Assembly (NCBI RefSeq): GCF_021272185.1
Contig: NZ_JAJSEC010000009.1
Coordinates: 124,001 to 188,000, forward strand
DNA from: Roseivivax sp. GX 12232
Lineage (GTDB): Bacteria > Pseudomonadota > Alphaproteobacteria > Rhodobacterales > Rhodobacteraceae
Length of the DNA stretch: 64,000 nt
Direction of reading: 5' to 3'
Shown: positions 7,556 through 17,044 of the stretch, piece by piece
Layout: each line of letters starts with the position of its first letter
Position numbering within the stretch: position 1 is the stretch's first letter
Notes under the pieces: model-generated
The model's input: the letters and a program-made list of their open reading frames with translations, nothing else
What the model was told of the DNA's origin: nothing
The model's database searches: none
Program-made: the position numbers and the translations under genes

Positions 7556-9169
7556 GTGACCGAGACCCGCACCGCCGACATCCTCGCCCGCCGCCTGGCC
7601 GACGCCGGCTGCCGCCATGCCTTCGGGATGCCCGGCGGCGAGGTGCTGACCCTGCTCGACGCCTTCGAGGCCGCGGGCCTGGCCTTCCACCTCGTCCGCC
7701 ACGAGAACGCCGGCGGCTTCATGGCCGAGGGCGTGCACCACCGCGACGGCGCGCCGGGGGTGCTGCTGGCGACCGTGGGGCCGGGGGCGCTCAACGCCGT
7801 CAACGTGGCCGAGAACGCCCGCCAGGACCGGGTGCCGCTGATCCTCGTGACCGGCTGCGTCGATGCCGACGAGGCGCAGCGCTACACCCACCAGGTGCTC
7901 GACCAGCGCGCGGTCTTCGGCGCGGTCTGCAAGGCGAGCTTCACGCTCACCGCAGGCGCCGCCGAGGTCATCGCCGACAAGGCGCTGGCCATCGCGACCG
8001 AGGGCCAGCCGGGCCCGGTGCATATCGACGTGCCGGTGGGCGTGGCCGATGCGCCCGCCAAAGCCGCGCCCGGGCTGCGCCGCCGCGACACCCTGCCGCT
8101 AGCGCCCGCGCCGGGGCCGGGCTGGGAGGCCGCGCGCGCCGCGCTTTCCAAGGCGCGCCGTCCGCTGATCGTCGCGGGCGTCGACGCGGTGAACCAGGCG
8201 GCGGGGCCCGAGCTGCGCGCCGCGGTCGAGCGGCTCGGCGCGCCGCTGGTCACCACCTACAAGGGCAAGGGGCTCCTGCCCGAGGATCACCCGCTGGCGC
8301 TTGGCGGGGCGGGGCTCTCGCCCCTGGCCGACCGGCACCTTCTGCCGCTGGTGCGCGAGGCCGACGTGGTGGTTCTGGCGGGCTACGACCCGATCGAGAT
8401 GCGCCCGGGCTGGCAGGATGCCGTCGACCCCGAAGCGCAGATGGTCATCGACATCTCCGCCGTGCCGAACAGCCACTACATGCACCAGGGCAGCGTGAAC
8501 CTGCAGGGCAGCCTCGGCCCGACGCTCACCGCACTGACCGAAGGGGCTGGGCTGAGCGACGGCTGGGGCGCGCGCATCGCCGAGACCAAGGCGGCGCTCG
8601 CCCGGGCCTTCGCGCCGGAAGCCGATTGGGGCCCCAGCGTGGTGATCGATACCTGCCGCCGGGTGTTGCCGCCCGGGACGCTCGCCAGCGCCGACAGCGG
8701 GGCGCATCGCATCCTCCTCAGCCAGATGTGGCGCTGCGAGGCGCCGCGCGGGCTGGTGCAAAGCTCGGGCCTCTGCACCATGGGCTGCGCGGTGCCGCTG
8801 GCGATCGGCATGGCGCTCGCGGAACCCGCCCGCCCGGTGATTTCCTTCTCGGGCGACGCGGGCCTGATGATGGTCGCGGGCGAGCTGGCGACCGCGGCGG
8901 AACTGGGCGTGCGGCCGATCTTCCTGGTCTTCGCCGACCGCTCGCTGGCGCTGATCGAGAAGAAGCAGCGCGAGAGACAGCTCGGCAACGCCGGCGTCGA
9001 TTTCGCGGGCACGGATTTCGCGGCGCTGGCGCGCTCCATGGGCGGGGCAGGGCGCAGCGTGCGCAATGCGGATGAGCTGGAGGCCGCGCTGACCGAGGCG
9101 CTGGAGGCGCCGACCTTCACCCTGATCGCCGCTGAGATCGACCGGAGGGCCTATGACGGACGCATCTGA
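7556..9169 (+). CDS. Thiamine-pyrophosphate-dependent enzyme (acetolactate-synthase-like)
   Basis: 537 residues with the three-domain ALS/POX layout. An N-terminal pyrimidine-binding domain contains GMPGGEV and the catalytic-type Glu in RHENAGGFMAEG. The central domain is degenerate. The C-terminal PP domain has GDAGLMMVAGE followed 24 residues after GDA by AD instead of the classic NN. GTG 7556 after AGGAAAGG is preferred. A TTG at 7406 would add an Arg/Pro-rich repeat tail that no family member needs. The last 17 nt overlap the CoA-transferase start, implying a joint function. A decarboxylation or carboligation of a 2-oxo acid is likely; the exact substrate is unknown. Confidence 0.8.
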   Translation: MTETRTADILARRLADAGCRHAFGMPGGEVLTLLDAFEAAGLAFHLVRHENAGGFMAEGVHHRDGAPGVLLATVGPGALNAVNVAENARQDRVPLILVTGCVDADEAQRYTHQVLDQRAVFGAVCKASFTLTAGAAEVIADKALAIATEGQPGPVHIDVPVGVADAPAKAAPGLRRRDTLPLAPAPGPGWEAARAALSKARRPLIVAGVDAVNQAAGPELRAAVERLGAPLVTTYKGKGLLPEDHPLALGGAGLSPLADRHLLPLVREADVVVLAGYDPIEMRPGWQDAVDPEAQMVIDISAVPNSHYMHQGSVNLQGSLGPTLTALTEGAGLSDGWGARIAETKAALARAFAPEADWGPSVVIDTCRRVLPPGTLASADSGAHRILLSQMWRCEAPRGLVQSSGLCTMGCAVPLAIGMALAEPARPVISFSGDAGLMMVAGELATAAELGVRPIFLVFADRSLALIEKKQRERQLGNAGVDFAGTDFAALARSMGGAGRSVRNADELEAALTEALEAPTFTLIAAEIDRRAYDGRI

Positions 9170-10367
9170 GAGCAAGGGACCGCTCGACGGCATCACGATC
9201 TGCGACCTCAGCCGCATCCTCGCGGGGCCGACCGCGACCCAGCTCATGGGCGACCTCGGCGCCACGGTCCTGAAGATCGAGAACCCCAAGTCCGGCGGCG
9301 ACGACACCCGCGCCTGGGGCCCGCCCTATGCCGAGACCGAGGACGGCACCCGCGACCTCTCGGCCTATTTCATGGCCGCGAACCGCAACAAATACAGCGT
9401 CGCCGCCGACATCTCGACCGAGGAGGGTGCGGCCCTGGTGCGCGAGATCGCCGCCGCCTCGGACGTGGTGATCGAGAACTTCAAACCCGGCGGGCTGGAG
9501 AAATACGGGCTCGACCACGGTACGCTCTGCGCGGCGCATCCCGGGCTGGTCTATTGCTCGATCTCGGGCTTCGGGCAGACCGGGCCGAACCGGCATCTCG
9601 CGGGCTATGACCTCATGGCCCAGGGCTACGGCGGGATCATGTCGCTGACCGGCCCGGCAGAGGGCGCGCCGCACAAGGTCGGCGTGGGCATCGCCGACGT
9701 CATGTGCGGCATGTATGCGACCATCGGCATCCTCGCCGCGCTGCGCCACCGCGACGCCACGGGCGAGGGCCAGCACATCGACTTGGCGCTGGTCGACGCC
9801 CAGATGGCCTGGCTGATCAACGAGGGCACCAATTACCTGACCTCGGGCCGCGACCCCGAGCGGCGCGGCAACGCCCATCCGAACATCTGCCCCTATGACG
9901 TCTTCGCCTGCGCCGACGGCCATGTGATCCTGGCGGTGGGCAACGACGGCCAGTTCCGCCGCTTCGCCGAAGCCATGGGCCGGCCCGAGCTGGGCTCCGA
10001 GCCGCGCTTTGCCACCAACCCCGAGCGGCTGGCGCACCGGGAAGAGCTGACGGAAATTATTACAGAAATGCTCGCGGGGCAGCCCGCGCGCCGGATTCTG
10101 CAGCAGTTGTCCGAGGTCGGCGTGCCCGCCGGGCCGATCCATTCGGTCGCCGAGGCGCTTGGCTCGGACCAGGCGCAGGCGCGCGGCGGGGTGATCGAGA
10201 TGGCCCGCGGGGGCGCCCTGAAGGGTGCCGTGCAACTCCTTGGAAACCCTCTGAAATTCTCGCGCACCCCGGTGGCCTACCGGCAGCCGCCGCCGCGCAT
10301 GGGCGAACATACCGGGGCGGTCAGGGGCCTCCTCGACCGGATCCTCGCGCGCCGAGGGCGGCGCTGA
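9153..10367 (+). CDS. CaiB/BaiF family CoA-transferase (formyl-CoA transferase-like)
   Basis: 404 residues of the class III CoA-transferase family, starting LDGITICDLSRILAGPTATQLMGDLGA as in CaiB/Frc proteins. Other family features are the NFKPGG motif, CSISGFGQTGP and GEGQHIDLALVDAQ. The catalytic Asp of the family would be the one in YDLMAQ (about residue 152). It moves CoA between carboxylic acids through aspartyl-anhydride intermediates. Overlap with the TPP-enzyme gene recalls the oxalyl-CoA decarboxylase/formyl-CoA transferase pairing, but the TPP partner looks more like acetolactate synthase, so the pathway remains open. Confidence 0.85.
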   Translation: MTDASESKGPLDGITICDLSRILAGPTATQLMGDLGATVLKIENPKSGGDDTRAWGPPYAETEDGTRDLSAYFMAANRNKYSVAADISTEEGAALVREIAAASDVVIENFKPGGLEKYGLDHGTLCAAHPGLVYCSISGFGQTGPNRHLAGYDLMAQGYGGIMSLTGPAEGAPHKVGVGIADVMCGMYATIGILAALRHRDATGEGQHIDLALVDAQMAWLINEGTNYLTSGRDPERRGNAHPNICPYDVFACADGHVILAVGNDGQFRRFAEAMGRPELGSEPRFATNPERLAHREELTEIITEMLAGQPARRILQQLSEVGVPAGPIHSVAEALGSDQAQARGGVIEMARGGALKGAVQLLGNPLKFSRTPVAYRQPPPRMGEHTGAVRGLLDRILARRGRR

Positions 10368-10482
10368 GCGGGGTCTGACGGGCGGTCACAAACGCGCGCT
10401 TTCACGCCGAACTGACGTGGGATGCGCGCCCCCTGGACGTAGAGTGGGCCCCGAGACTTCTGCACATCGTCCAGGGAATTTC

Positions 10483-11841
10483 ATGCGACACGATATCTGC
10501 CGCGCCGCCGTCGATTTCTCCGACCCCGAGGCCCTGGCGGCCTGGAACGCCATGACGCGCTCGTTCCTGGCCCATGGCGCCGAGGCGCCGGACCACCTGG
10601 CCCGGGTGCTGGAGCGCGCGCCCGACGCGGTGCTGCCCTTGGCCGCCAAGGGGCTTTTCTGCCTGATGCTGGGCCGCGCCGAGACGGTGACCGCCGCCCA
10701 TGAAGCGGCCCGCGCCGCGCGGCAGCGCGCGGGCGAGGGGCTGCCCGCCCGCGTCACCGCCTGGCTCGCGGCGCTGGAAGCCTGGCTGTCGGGCCAGCCT
10801 TCGGGGGCGCGTTTCCACCTCGAGGGGGTGCTGGTGCGGACCCCCGAGGACACGCTGACGATGAAGATCGTGCATGGCATCCGCTTCATCCTCGGCGATG
10901 CGGGCGGCATGCGGCGCTCGCTCGACCGGGTGATCGCGGCGCATGACGCCGAGCATCCGCTGGCGGGCTTCGCCTTCGGCTGTCGCGCCTTCGCGCTGGA
11001 GGAGACCGGCGATTACGACGCGGCCGAGACCTCGGGCCTGCGCGCGCTGGAGCTGGCGCCCGACGACGCCTGGGGGCTGCACGCGGTGGCCCATGTCTAC
11101 GACATGACCCATCGGCCCGACCGGGGCATCGCGCTCATCGACGAGAACGGCGCGGCCTGGGGGCATTGCAACAATTTCCGCTACCACGTCTGGTGGCACA
11201 AGGCGCTCCTGCATCTCGACCGGGGCGAGATCGACGCGGTGCTGGCCCTCTACGACGATAAGATCCGCGCCGAGAAGACCGACGACTACCGCGACATCGC
11301 CAATGCCTCCTCGCTCCTGATGCGGCTCGAGCTGGAAGGCGTGGCCTGCGGCGCCCGCTGGGACGAGCTCGCCGATCTCTCCGAGGCGCGGAGCGACGAC
11401 GGCGTGCTGGTCTTCGCGGATCTGCATTACCTCCTGGCGCTGACCGGCGCGGGCCGGCCCGAGGCGGCGGGGCGGCTGGCCGGGCGCATCGCCCTGACCG
11501 GGCAGGAGCACAACGAGCCCGGCCGCGTCGCGGCCCATCCCGGCGCCGCCGCCGCGCGCGGGCTCGCCGCCTTCGGAGAGGGGCGCTACGCCGAGGCCTT
11601 CGCCGATCTCAACGCCGCGCGCGCGCACATGCAGACCATCGGCGGCAGCCACGCGCAGCGCGACATCTTCGAGCGCATGACCGTGGATGCGGGCCTCAGG
11701 GCCGGGCGGCTCGACGCCTGCGCGCGCATCCTCTCCGAGCGCACGCGGCTGCGCGCCGGTCTGCCCGATGCCTTTGCCGATGCGCGGCGATCCGCCATCG
11801 ACGAGGCGCGCCGCACCGCGGCGCTTTACGCCGCCCAGTGA
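10483..11841 (+). CDS. TPR-repeat protein (TTC38-like family)
   Basis: A 452-residue cytoplasmic protein without signal or membrane segments, built of alpha-helical TPR-like repeats. Examples are DYDAAETSGLRALELAPDDAW (split here only by my reading), HVYDMTHRPDRGIALID and HNNFRYH-type conserved His/Asn residues around FRYHVWWHKALLHL. The pattern resembles the TTC38 family of tetratricopeptide proteins. The ATG at 10483 is preferred to an upstream frame extension that is Pro/Arg-rich. It lies 22 nt before opgC and may be co-transcribed, but a link with glucan synthesis is not shown. Confidence 0.75.
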   Translation: MRHDICRAAVDFSDPEALAAWNAMTRSFLAHGAEAPDHLARVLERAPDAVLPLAAKGLFCLMLGRAETVTAAHEAARAARQRAGEGLPARVTAWLAALEAWLSGQPSGARFHLEGVLVRTPEDTLTMKIVHGIRFILGDAGGMRRSLDRVIAAHDAEHPLAGFAFGCRAFALEETGDYDAAETSGLRALELAPDDAWGLHAVAHVYDMTHRPDRGIALIDENGAAWGHCNNFRYHVWWHKALLHLDRGEIDAVLALYDDKIRAEKTDDYRDIANASSLLMRLELEGVACGARWDELADLSEARSDDGVLVFADLHYLLALTGAGRPEAAGRLAGRIALTGQEHNEPGRVAAHPGAAAARGLAAFGEGRYAEAFADLNAARAHMQTIGGSHAQRDIFERMTVDAGLRAGRLDACARILSERTRLRAGLPDAFADARRSAIDEARRTAALYAAQ

Positions 11842-11863
11842 CCGGGGCAGGAACCGCTCCGTT

Positions 11864-13087
11864 ATGAGTACGATCGAACCGCCGATGACGGCACAGACGG
11901 ACAAGACGGCAGCGACCCGGACCACGACCGCGCTCGGGGACCGGACCACGGGCCTGCGCGACCCGCGGCTGGATTTCTTCCGCGGCATCGCGATGTTCAT
12001 CATCCTGATCGCCCATGTGCCCGGCAACGCCTGGACGCTCTGGATCCCGGCGCGTTTCGGCTTCTCCGACGCGACCGAGATCTTCGTCTTCTGCTCGGGC
12101 ATGGCCTCGGCCATCGCCTTCGGGAAGGTCTTCCGCGACCAGAGCTGGCGCATGGGCACGGCCCGCGTCGCCTACCGCTGCTGGCAGGTCTACTGGGCCC
12201 ATATCGGGCTGTTCCTCGCGGTGGCCACGGCCATGGTGGCGCTGAACGCCATCGGCACGCTTGAGCGCGACTACGTGGGCCAGCTCAACCTCTATCCGTT
12301 CTTCAAGGATCCCCAGACCAACCTCCTGGGCCTGATGACGCTGAGCTACGTGCCGAACTACTTCGACATCCTGCCGATGTACCTGGTGATCCTGGCGATG
12401 ATGCCGGTCTTCGTGGCGCTGGCCGGGGTGCACCGGGCGCTGGCGGCGGCGGGGGTGCTCATCCTCTGGGGGCTGGCGCAGGCGGATCTCCTGGCCTTTC
12501 CCGCCGAGCCCTGGTCCGAGCGCGAGTGGTTCTTCAATCCCTTCGGCTGGCAGCTGATCTTCTTCACCGGCTTCGCCTTCATGTCCGGGCTCCTGCCCGC
12601 GCCGCCGGTCGACCGGCGGCTGGTGATCCTGGCCGCGGCGCTGGTGCTGGTGATCCTGCCTTTCGCCTATTTCCGGGTGATCGGGGCGGTGCCCTTCATC
12701 CGCGAATGGCGCTCGGACTACGCGCTCCTGATCGCCAAGACCGACTTCGGGGTTCTGCGCTACGTGCACTTCCTGGCGCTGGCCTATCTGGCCTGGGTCG
12801 CCGCCGGCGCGCGCGGCACCCGGCTCCTGCCCGGAGAGGGCGCCGGCCTCGCCCCCGAGGTCTGGCGGCGGGTTCTTGCCGTCATCATGAAGGTCGGTCA
12901 GCAATCCCTCGCCGTTTTCATCGCCTCGATGTTCCTGGCACGGCTGATGGGGGCCGCACTGGACCTTTTCGAGCGGAACCCTCTGACCACATTGCTTGTT
13001 AACGCAACCGGAATGGCGCTGCTCGTGGCCACCGCCTATGGGGCGGGATGGTTCAAATCCCAGCCCTGGCGGCGCGCGAGACGATGA
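11864..13087 (+). CDS. opgC: OpgC-type membrane succinyl/acyltransferase of periplasmic glucans
   Basis: 407 residues with about ten hydrophobic segments. The OpgC signature follows a short polar N-terminus: RDPRLDFFRGIAMFIILIAH at about 32-51, then GFSDATEIFVFCSGMASA. Family members transfer O-succinyl groups to osmoregulated periplasmic glucans in the inner membrane. The gene stands directly before opgG and opgH, which supports the call. An alternative ATG lies 7 codons downstream. Confidence 0.87.
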   Translation: MSTIEPPMTAQTDKTAATRTTTALGDRTTGLRDPRLDFFRGIAMFIILIAHVPGNAWTLWIPARFGFSDATEIFVFCSGMASAIAFGKVFRDQSWRMGTARVAYRCWQVYWAHIGLFLAVATAMVALNAIGTLERDYVGQLNLYPFFKDPQTNLLGLMTLSYVPNYFDILPMYLVILAMMPVFVALAGVHRALAAAGVLILWGLAQADLLAFPAEPWSEREWFFNPFGWQLIFFTGFAFMSGLLPAPPVDRRLVILAAALVLVILPFAYFRVIGAVPFIREWRSDYALLIAKTDFGVLRYVHFLALAYLAWVAAGARGTRLLPGEGAGLAPEVWRRVLAVIMKVGQQSLAVFIASMFLARLMGAALDLFERNPLTTLLVNATGMALLVATAYGAGWFKSQPWRRARR

Positions 13088-13094
13088 GGAACCT

Positions 13095-14642
13095 ATGCTG
13101 AGACGGGAACTGCTGATGGGGCTGGCCGGGCTGGTCGCCACCCGGGCCGCGGCCGAGGGCGGCACGGGCGAAAGCGCGCCTGCGGCCGAGGCCGAGCCCG
13201 GGATGCAGCTGGGCGCGCCCAGCTCCTTTTCGCGCGCCGATGTGACCCGCATGGCCCGCGACCTGGCCGCCAAGTCCTTTGAGGCGCCCGCGCGCATCCC
13301 CGAGGCCTGGACCAACATCAGCTACGACGACTACCGCGCGATCTGGTTCGACCACCGCAACGCGCTCTGGGAGCCCGAGGGCGAGCTGCCCTTCCGCGTC
13401 GATTTCTTCGCGCCGGGGCTCTATTTCCCGACGCCCATCGAGGTCTCGGTCGTCGATGGGGGCGAGGCGCGCCCGGTGCTTTTCGACATGGGCGTCTTCG
13501 ACACCTCCGACCGCTTCCCCGATCTGCCGGTCGACGAGAGCCTGGGCTATTCCGGCCTGCGGCTCCGGGCCGAGCTCGACACGCCGGGCATCTTCACCGA
13601 GTTCGCGGTCTTCCAGGGGGCCAGCTACTTCCGCGGCATCGGCGCCGGGCAGACCTACGGGCTCTCGGCGCGCGGGCTGGCGGTCGACACCGCGGAGCCC
13701 TCGGGCGAGGAGTTCCCCGAGTTCCGCCGCTTCTGGATCGAGCGCCCCGCCGCCCGCGACGCCGAGATCGTGGTGCATGCGCTGCTCGACGGGCCCTCGG
13801 CCAGCGGCGCCTACCGCTTCCGCATCCGCCCCGGCGAGCGGCTCGACATCCGGGTCGAGGCCGAGATCTTCGCCCGGACGCGGCTGCGCCACTATGGCAT
13901 CGCGCCGCTGACCTCGATGTTCCAGTTCGACGAGACCAACCGCCACCGCTTCTCGGACTTCCGCTCGGCGGTGCATGACAGCGACGGGCTCTTGATCCTG
14001 AACGGCGGCGGCGAGACCATCTGGCGGCCGCTCGCCAATCCCGCGCAGCTGCAGATCAGCGGCTTCCAGGACAACAACCCGCGCGGCTTCGGCCTCATGC
14101 AGCGGGCCCGCGGGTTCGAGGATTTCGGCGACCTCGAAGCGCATTACCACCGCCGCCCCTCGCTCTGGATCGTGCCGGGCGAGGAATGGGGGCCGGGCGA
14201 GGTCACGCTGGTGGAGATCCCCACCGACGACGAGATCTACGACAATATCGTCGCCTACTGGCGCCCGCGGGTGCCGCTGGAGCCGGGCCAGTCGGCGGCC
14301 TTCAGCTACGACATGAGCTGGGGCGCGCGGGGCGTGCATGGCGAAGGGCTCGCGGTGATCAACACCCGCTCGGGCAAGGACCGGGGCGGCGGGCTGCGCT
14401 TCACCATCGATTTTGCCCCCGACCCCGAGGAACCGCTCGACCTCGACCAGCTGGTGCCGCTGGTGCGCGCCAGCGCCGGCGAGGTCGTCGCCCCGATCGT
14501 CGAGCGCAATCCCGAGACCGGCGGCGTGCGGCTGGGCTTCAAGCTCCTGCCGGGCGACGCCCAGGTCATCGAGATGCGCGCGCAACTGAGATCCGAGGAA
14601 GCCGGCCTCTCCGAGGTCTGGCTCTACAGGTGGACCGCATGA
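13095..14642 (+). CDS. opgG: Periplasmic glucan biosynthesis protein OpgG/OpgD
   Basis: 515 residues of the MdoG/OpgG family. The N-terminus MLRRELLMGLAGLVATRAAA looks like a Tat-type or hydrophobic export signal (twin Arg at 3-4), as in OpgD proteins. The mature part has the conserved start FSRADVTRMARDLAAKSFEAP, YDDYRAIWFD, TSMFQFDETNRHRFSDFR and HDSDGL, then a C-terminal Ig-like domain. OpgG acts in the periplasm on the beta-glucan backbone. It starts 8 nt after opgC and overlaps opgH by 4 nt, so the three genes form one operon. Confidence 0.92.
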   Translation: MLRRELLMGLAGLVATRAAAEGGTGESAPAAEAEPGMQLGAPSSFSRADVTRMARDLAAKSFEAPARIPEAWTNISYDDYRAIWFDHRNALWEPEGELPFRVDFFAPGLYFPTPIEVSVVDGGEARPVLFDMGVFDTSDRFPDLPVDESLGYSGLRLRAELDTPGIFTEFAVFQGASYFRGIGAGQTYGLSARGLAVDTAEPSGEEFPEFRRFWIERPAARDAEIVVHALLDGPSASGAYRFRIRPGERLDIRVEAEIFARTRLRHYGIAPLTSMFQFDETNRHRFSDFRSAVHDSDGLLILNGGGETIWRPLANPAQLQISGFQDNNPRGFGLMQRARGFEDFGDLEAHYHRRPSLWIVPGEEWGPGEVTLVEIPTDDEIYDNIVAYWRPRVPLEPGQSAAFSYDMSWGARGVHGEGLAVINTRSGKDRGGGLRFTIDFAPDPEEPLDLDQLVPLVRASAGEVVAPIVERNPETGGVRLGFKLLPGDAQVIEMRAQLRSEEAGLSEVWLYRWTA

Positions 14643-16525
14643 GCCTATCCGAGCCCGAGACCATGATGCCGCCCCGCGCGCCGATGCCGCTGCGCAAGCA
14701 GAGCTTCGGCGCCTGCGAGATCCCGCGCCAGGGGCCCGGGCGGCTGACATGGCGCGACGTGCTCTGGCGGGCCGGGGCCTTCGGGCCGGCGCTCCTGATC
14801 ACGGTCTCGCTGATCGTCGGCATCATCCGCTGGTTCGACGCCGGCGGCTTCACCCTGCAGGAGGGTCTCGTGACCCTCTTGATCGGGCTGACCTTCGTCT
14901 GGGTCTCGCTCTCGGTCTCGGCGGTGCTGCTGGCGGTGCTGCGGCTGATCCTCGGCAAGCGCGCCGAGACCCGGCCGCGCGGCGCGGCGCAGAAGATCGC
15001 GCTTCTGGTGCCGGTCTACAACGAAAGCCCCAGCGACGTGATGGGCAATGTCGCCGCCATGCGCCGCGAGCTCGAACAGGGCCGGCGGACCGACGATTTT
15101 GCCTTCTTCATCCTGTCCGACACCCAGGACCCCGAGATCGCCGAGGCCGAGGCCCGCGCCTTCCGCCACCTCAAGGCCGCGACCGGCCACGACATCCCGG
15201 TCTATTACCGCCGCCGGGCGCGCAACACCGACAAGAAGGTCGGCAACATCAACGGCTGGATCGCCGAATACGGCGCGGCCTGGGATGCCATGGTGGTGCT
15301 CGATGCCGACAGCCTGATGACCGGGGCGGGCATCCGCCAGCTTGCCGATGCGCTCTCGCGCGATCCCGCCGCCGGGCTGATCCAGAGCTTCCCGGTGCTG
15401 ATCTCGGCCGAGACGCTCTTTGGCCGTATGCAGCAGTTCGCCACCTCGGTATATGGCTGGCTTCTGGCCGAGGGCCTGGCGCTCTGGTCCCAGAGCGAGG
15501 GCAACTACTGGGGCCACAACGCCATCATCCGCACCCGCGCCTTCGCCGACAGCGCCCAGCTGCCGCATCTCAAGGGCCGGGGCGGCCAGGACCAGCTGAT
15601 CCTGAGCCATGATTTCGTCGAGGCCGGCATGCTGCGCCGCGCCGGGTGGGCGGTGCGCTTCCTGCCGCGGCTCGGCGGCTCCTTCGAGGAAACCCCGGCC
15701 TCGCTCATCGACTATGTGCTGCGCGACCGGCGCTGGTGCCAGGGCAACCTGCAGCACCTGCGCATCCTCGGCGCCCGCGGCTTCCACCCGATCTCGCGGT
15801 TCCACCTGTTGCAGGGGGCCTTCGCTTACCTCTTGTCGCCGGCCTGGTTCGTGCTCCTGGTGATCTGGTCGGCCTTCCTGCCGCTCGCGCAGCAGGACCA
15901 GGTGATCTACTTCCACCCCTCGAACCCCTTCCACCCGGTCTGGCCGCAGGTCAGCCAGATCGACGGACTGTGGTTCCTGGTCTTCATCTACACCATGCTG
16001 CTCTTGCCGAAGATCGTGGCGGCGGGGTTGCTGGCGGCCTCGCGCGGGGTGGTGCGGCTTTACGGCGGCGCGACGCGTTTCGCGCTGACCACCGGCTACG
16101 AGATCGCGCTGGCCATCCTCTATGCGCCGATCCTCATGGTTCAGCAGACCACGGCGGTGCTGCGGGCGCTGGCCGGGGCCCCCAACGCCTGGTCGCCGCA
16201 GCGGCGCGGGACCACGCATTACGGCTGGCGGGTGCTATTGCGGTTCCACTGGCTCGAGACGGTGCTGGGCGCGGGGATGATCCTCGGGATGGCCTCGGGG
16301 CTCCTGTCGCTCTGGCTCACGCCGGTGGCGGTGAGCCTGGCGGCGGCGCCGGTCCTGTCCTGGCTCTCCTCGGCGCGGGTGGCGGACCTGAGCCTCGCCC
16401 CGCTGCGCCTCGAGACGCCGCTGTCGCTGCGCGAGCCCCGGGTGCAGACCCGCGCCCGCGCCGAACGCGCCGCGCTGCGCGATGCGCTGGAGACCCCCGA
16501 GCCCGCCGCCATGGCGGCGGAGTGA
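14639..16525 (+). CDS. opgH: Glucan glucosyltransferase OpgH
   Basis: 628 residues, a membrane-embedded family 2 glycosyltransferase. Two N-terminal TM segments are followed by the cytoplasmic GT domain: LLVPVYNE, the substrate-binding DAD in VVLDADS, the acidic pair in GGQDQLILSHDF, and the acceptor motif DRRWCQGN of processive beta-glucan synthases. Several TM segments follow (about 400-580). It polymerises UDP-glucose and exports the glucan backbone that OpgG and OpgC then mature. The protein is shorter at both ends than E. coli OpgH, as is common outside the Enterobacteria. Confidence 0.93.
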   Translation: MSLSEPETMMPPRAPMPLRKQSFGACEIPRQGPGRLTWRDVLWRAGAFGPALLITVSLIVGIIRWFDAGGFTLQEGLVTLLIGLTFVWVSLSVSAVLLAVLRLILGKRAETRPRGAAQKIALLVPVYNESPSDVMGNVAAMRRELEQGRRTDDFAFFILSDTQDPEIAEAEARAFRHLKAATGHDIPVYYRRRARNTDKKVGNINGWIAEYGAAWDAMVVLDADSLMTGAGIRQLADALSRDPAAGLIQSFPVLISAETLFGRMQQFATSVYGWLLAEGLALWSQSEGNYWGHNAIIRTRAFADSAQLPHLKGRGGQDQLILSHDFVEAGMLRRAGWAVRFLPRLGGSFEETPASLIDYVLRDRRWCQGNLQHLRILGARGFHPISRFHLLQGAFAYLLSPAWFVLLVIWSAFLPLAQQDQVIYFHPSNPFHPVWPQVSQIDGLWFLVFIYTMLLLPKIVAAGLLAASRGVVRLYGGATRFALTTGYEIALAILYAPILMVQQTTAVLRALAGAPNAWSPQRRGTTHYGWRVLLRFHWLETVLGAGMILGMASGLLSLWLTPVAVSLAAAPVLSWLSSARVADLSLAPLRLETPLSLREPRVQTRARAERAALRDALETPEPAAMAAE

Positions 16526-17044
16526 GGGGGCTGGGGTTGGGGGCTGCTGGGCGAGGCGGTAGTGCCGGCCCCACCCACGTCACCACCCCGCGCAACAGAG
16601 GGCGCGCACCGGACCGGGGGCCGGCGCTACTGACCTGTGAGCGAGGCGCTTTATCCACGCAAGGTCAGGGCTAGCGACGATCTATACGCCTCGCCCACAA
16701 GAGCGCCGGCCCAAGGGGCCGGTCCGGCGCGCGCCCGGCATCTTCGATGCTGTTCGGGCGCAAGGGGGAGGCGTTGCGCCGGGAGGCCTGGCGGGCGGGC
16801 AGGGGGGAAGTGTTGCGGTGCTCCGGGTGAAACGTCGCCGCGTGGTGCCAAGATCAGCGCCCACCAGCGCTTCTCATCGCCATCACCGCCACGCCATGAC
16901 CATACACCTCTCCTCCTTCCCCAGCCCCCCCTGAAACAAACCACACCACCGCCCCACGGCCCCTCACGAAGCGCGGAGGGGGGCTGCCCGGAGCGCGCGC
17001 CCGCCGCTAGCCTCGCTCCCACGCAGTCCAGGAGGAGACACGCC
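16526..17044. other. 519-bp intergenic region with repeat copy 1
   Basis: Between opgH and the YHS gene. It holds one copy of the 167-bp element (16598-16764). The remainder is GC-rich with a C/A-rich tract (about 16890-16960). A GGAGG ribosome-binding site precedes ATG 17045. I see no convincing gene here; frames through it are translations of the repeat. Confidence 0.7.
16598..16764 (-). repeat. 167-bp intergenic element, copy 1
   Basis: Read on the minus strand it runs from CTTGCGCCCGAA to GCGCGCCCTC, exactly 167 bp as in the four other copies. It has the distal hairpin in its GCATC-GAA-GATGC form, the GGCCC-CTT-GGGCC hairpin, the CTGACCT/AGGTCAG stem and the GCGC-rich inverted ends. Confidence 0.92.
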
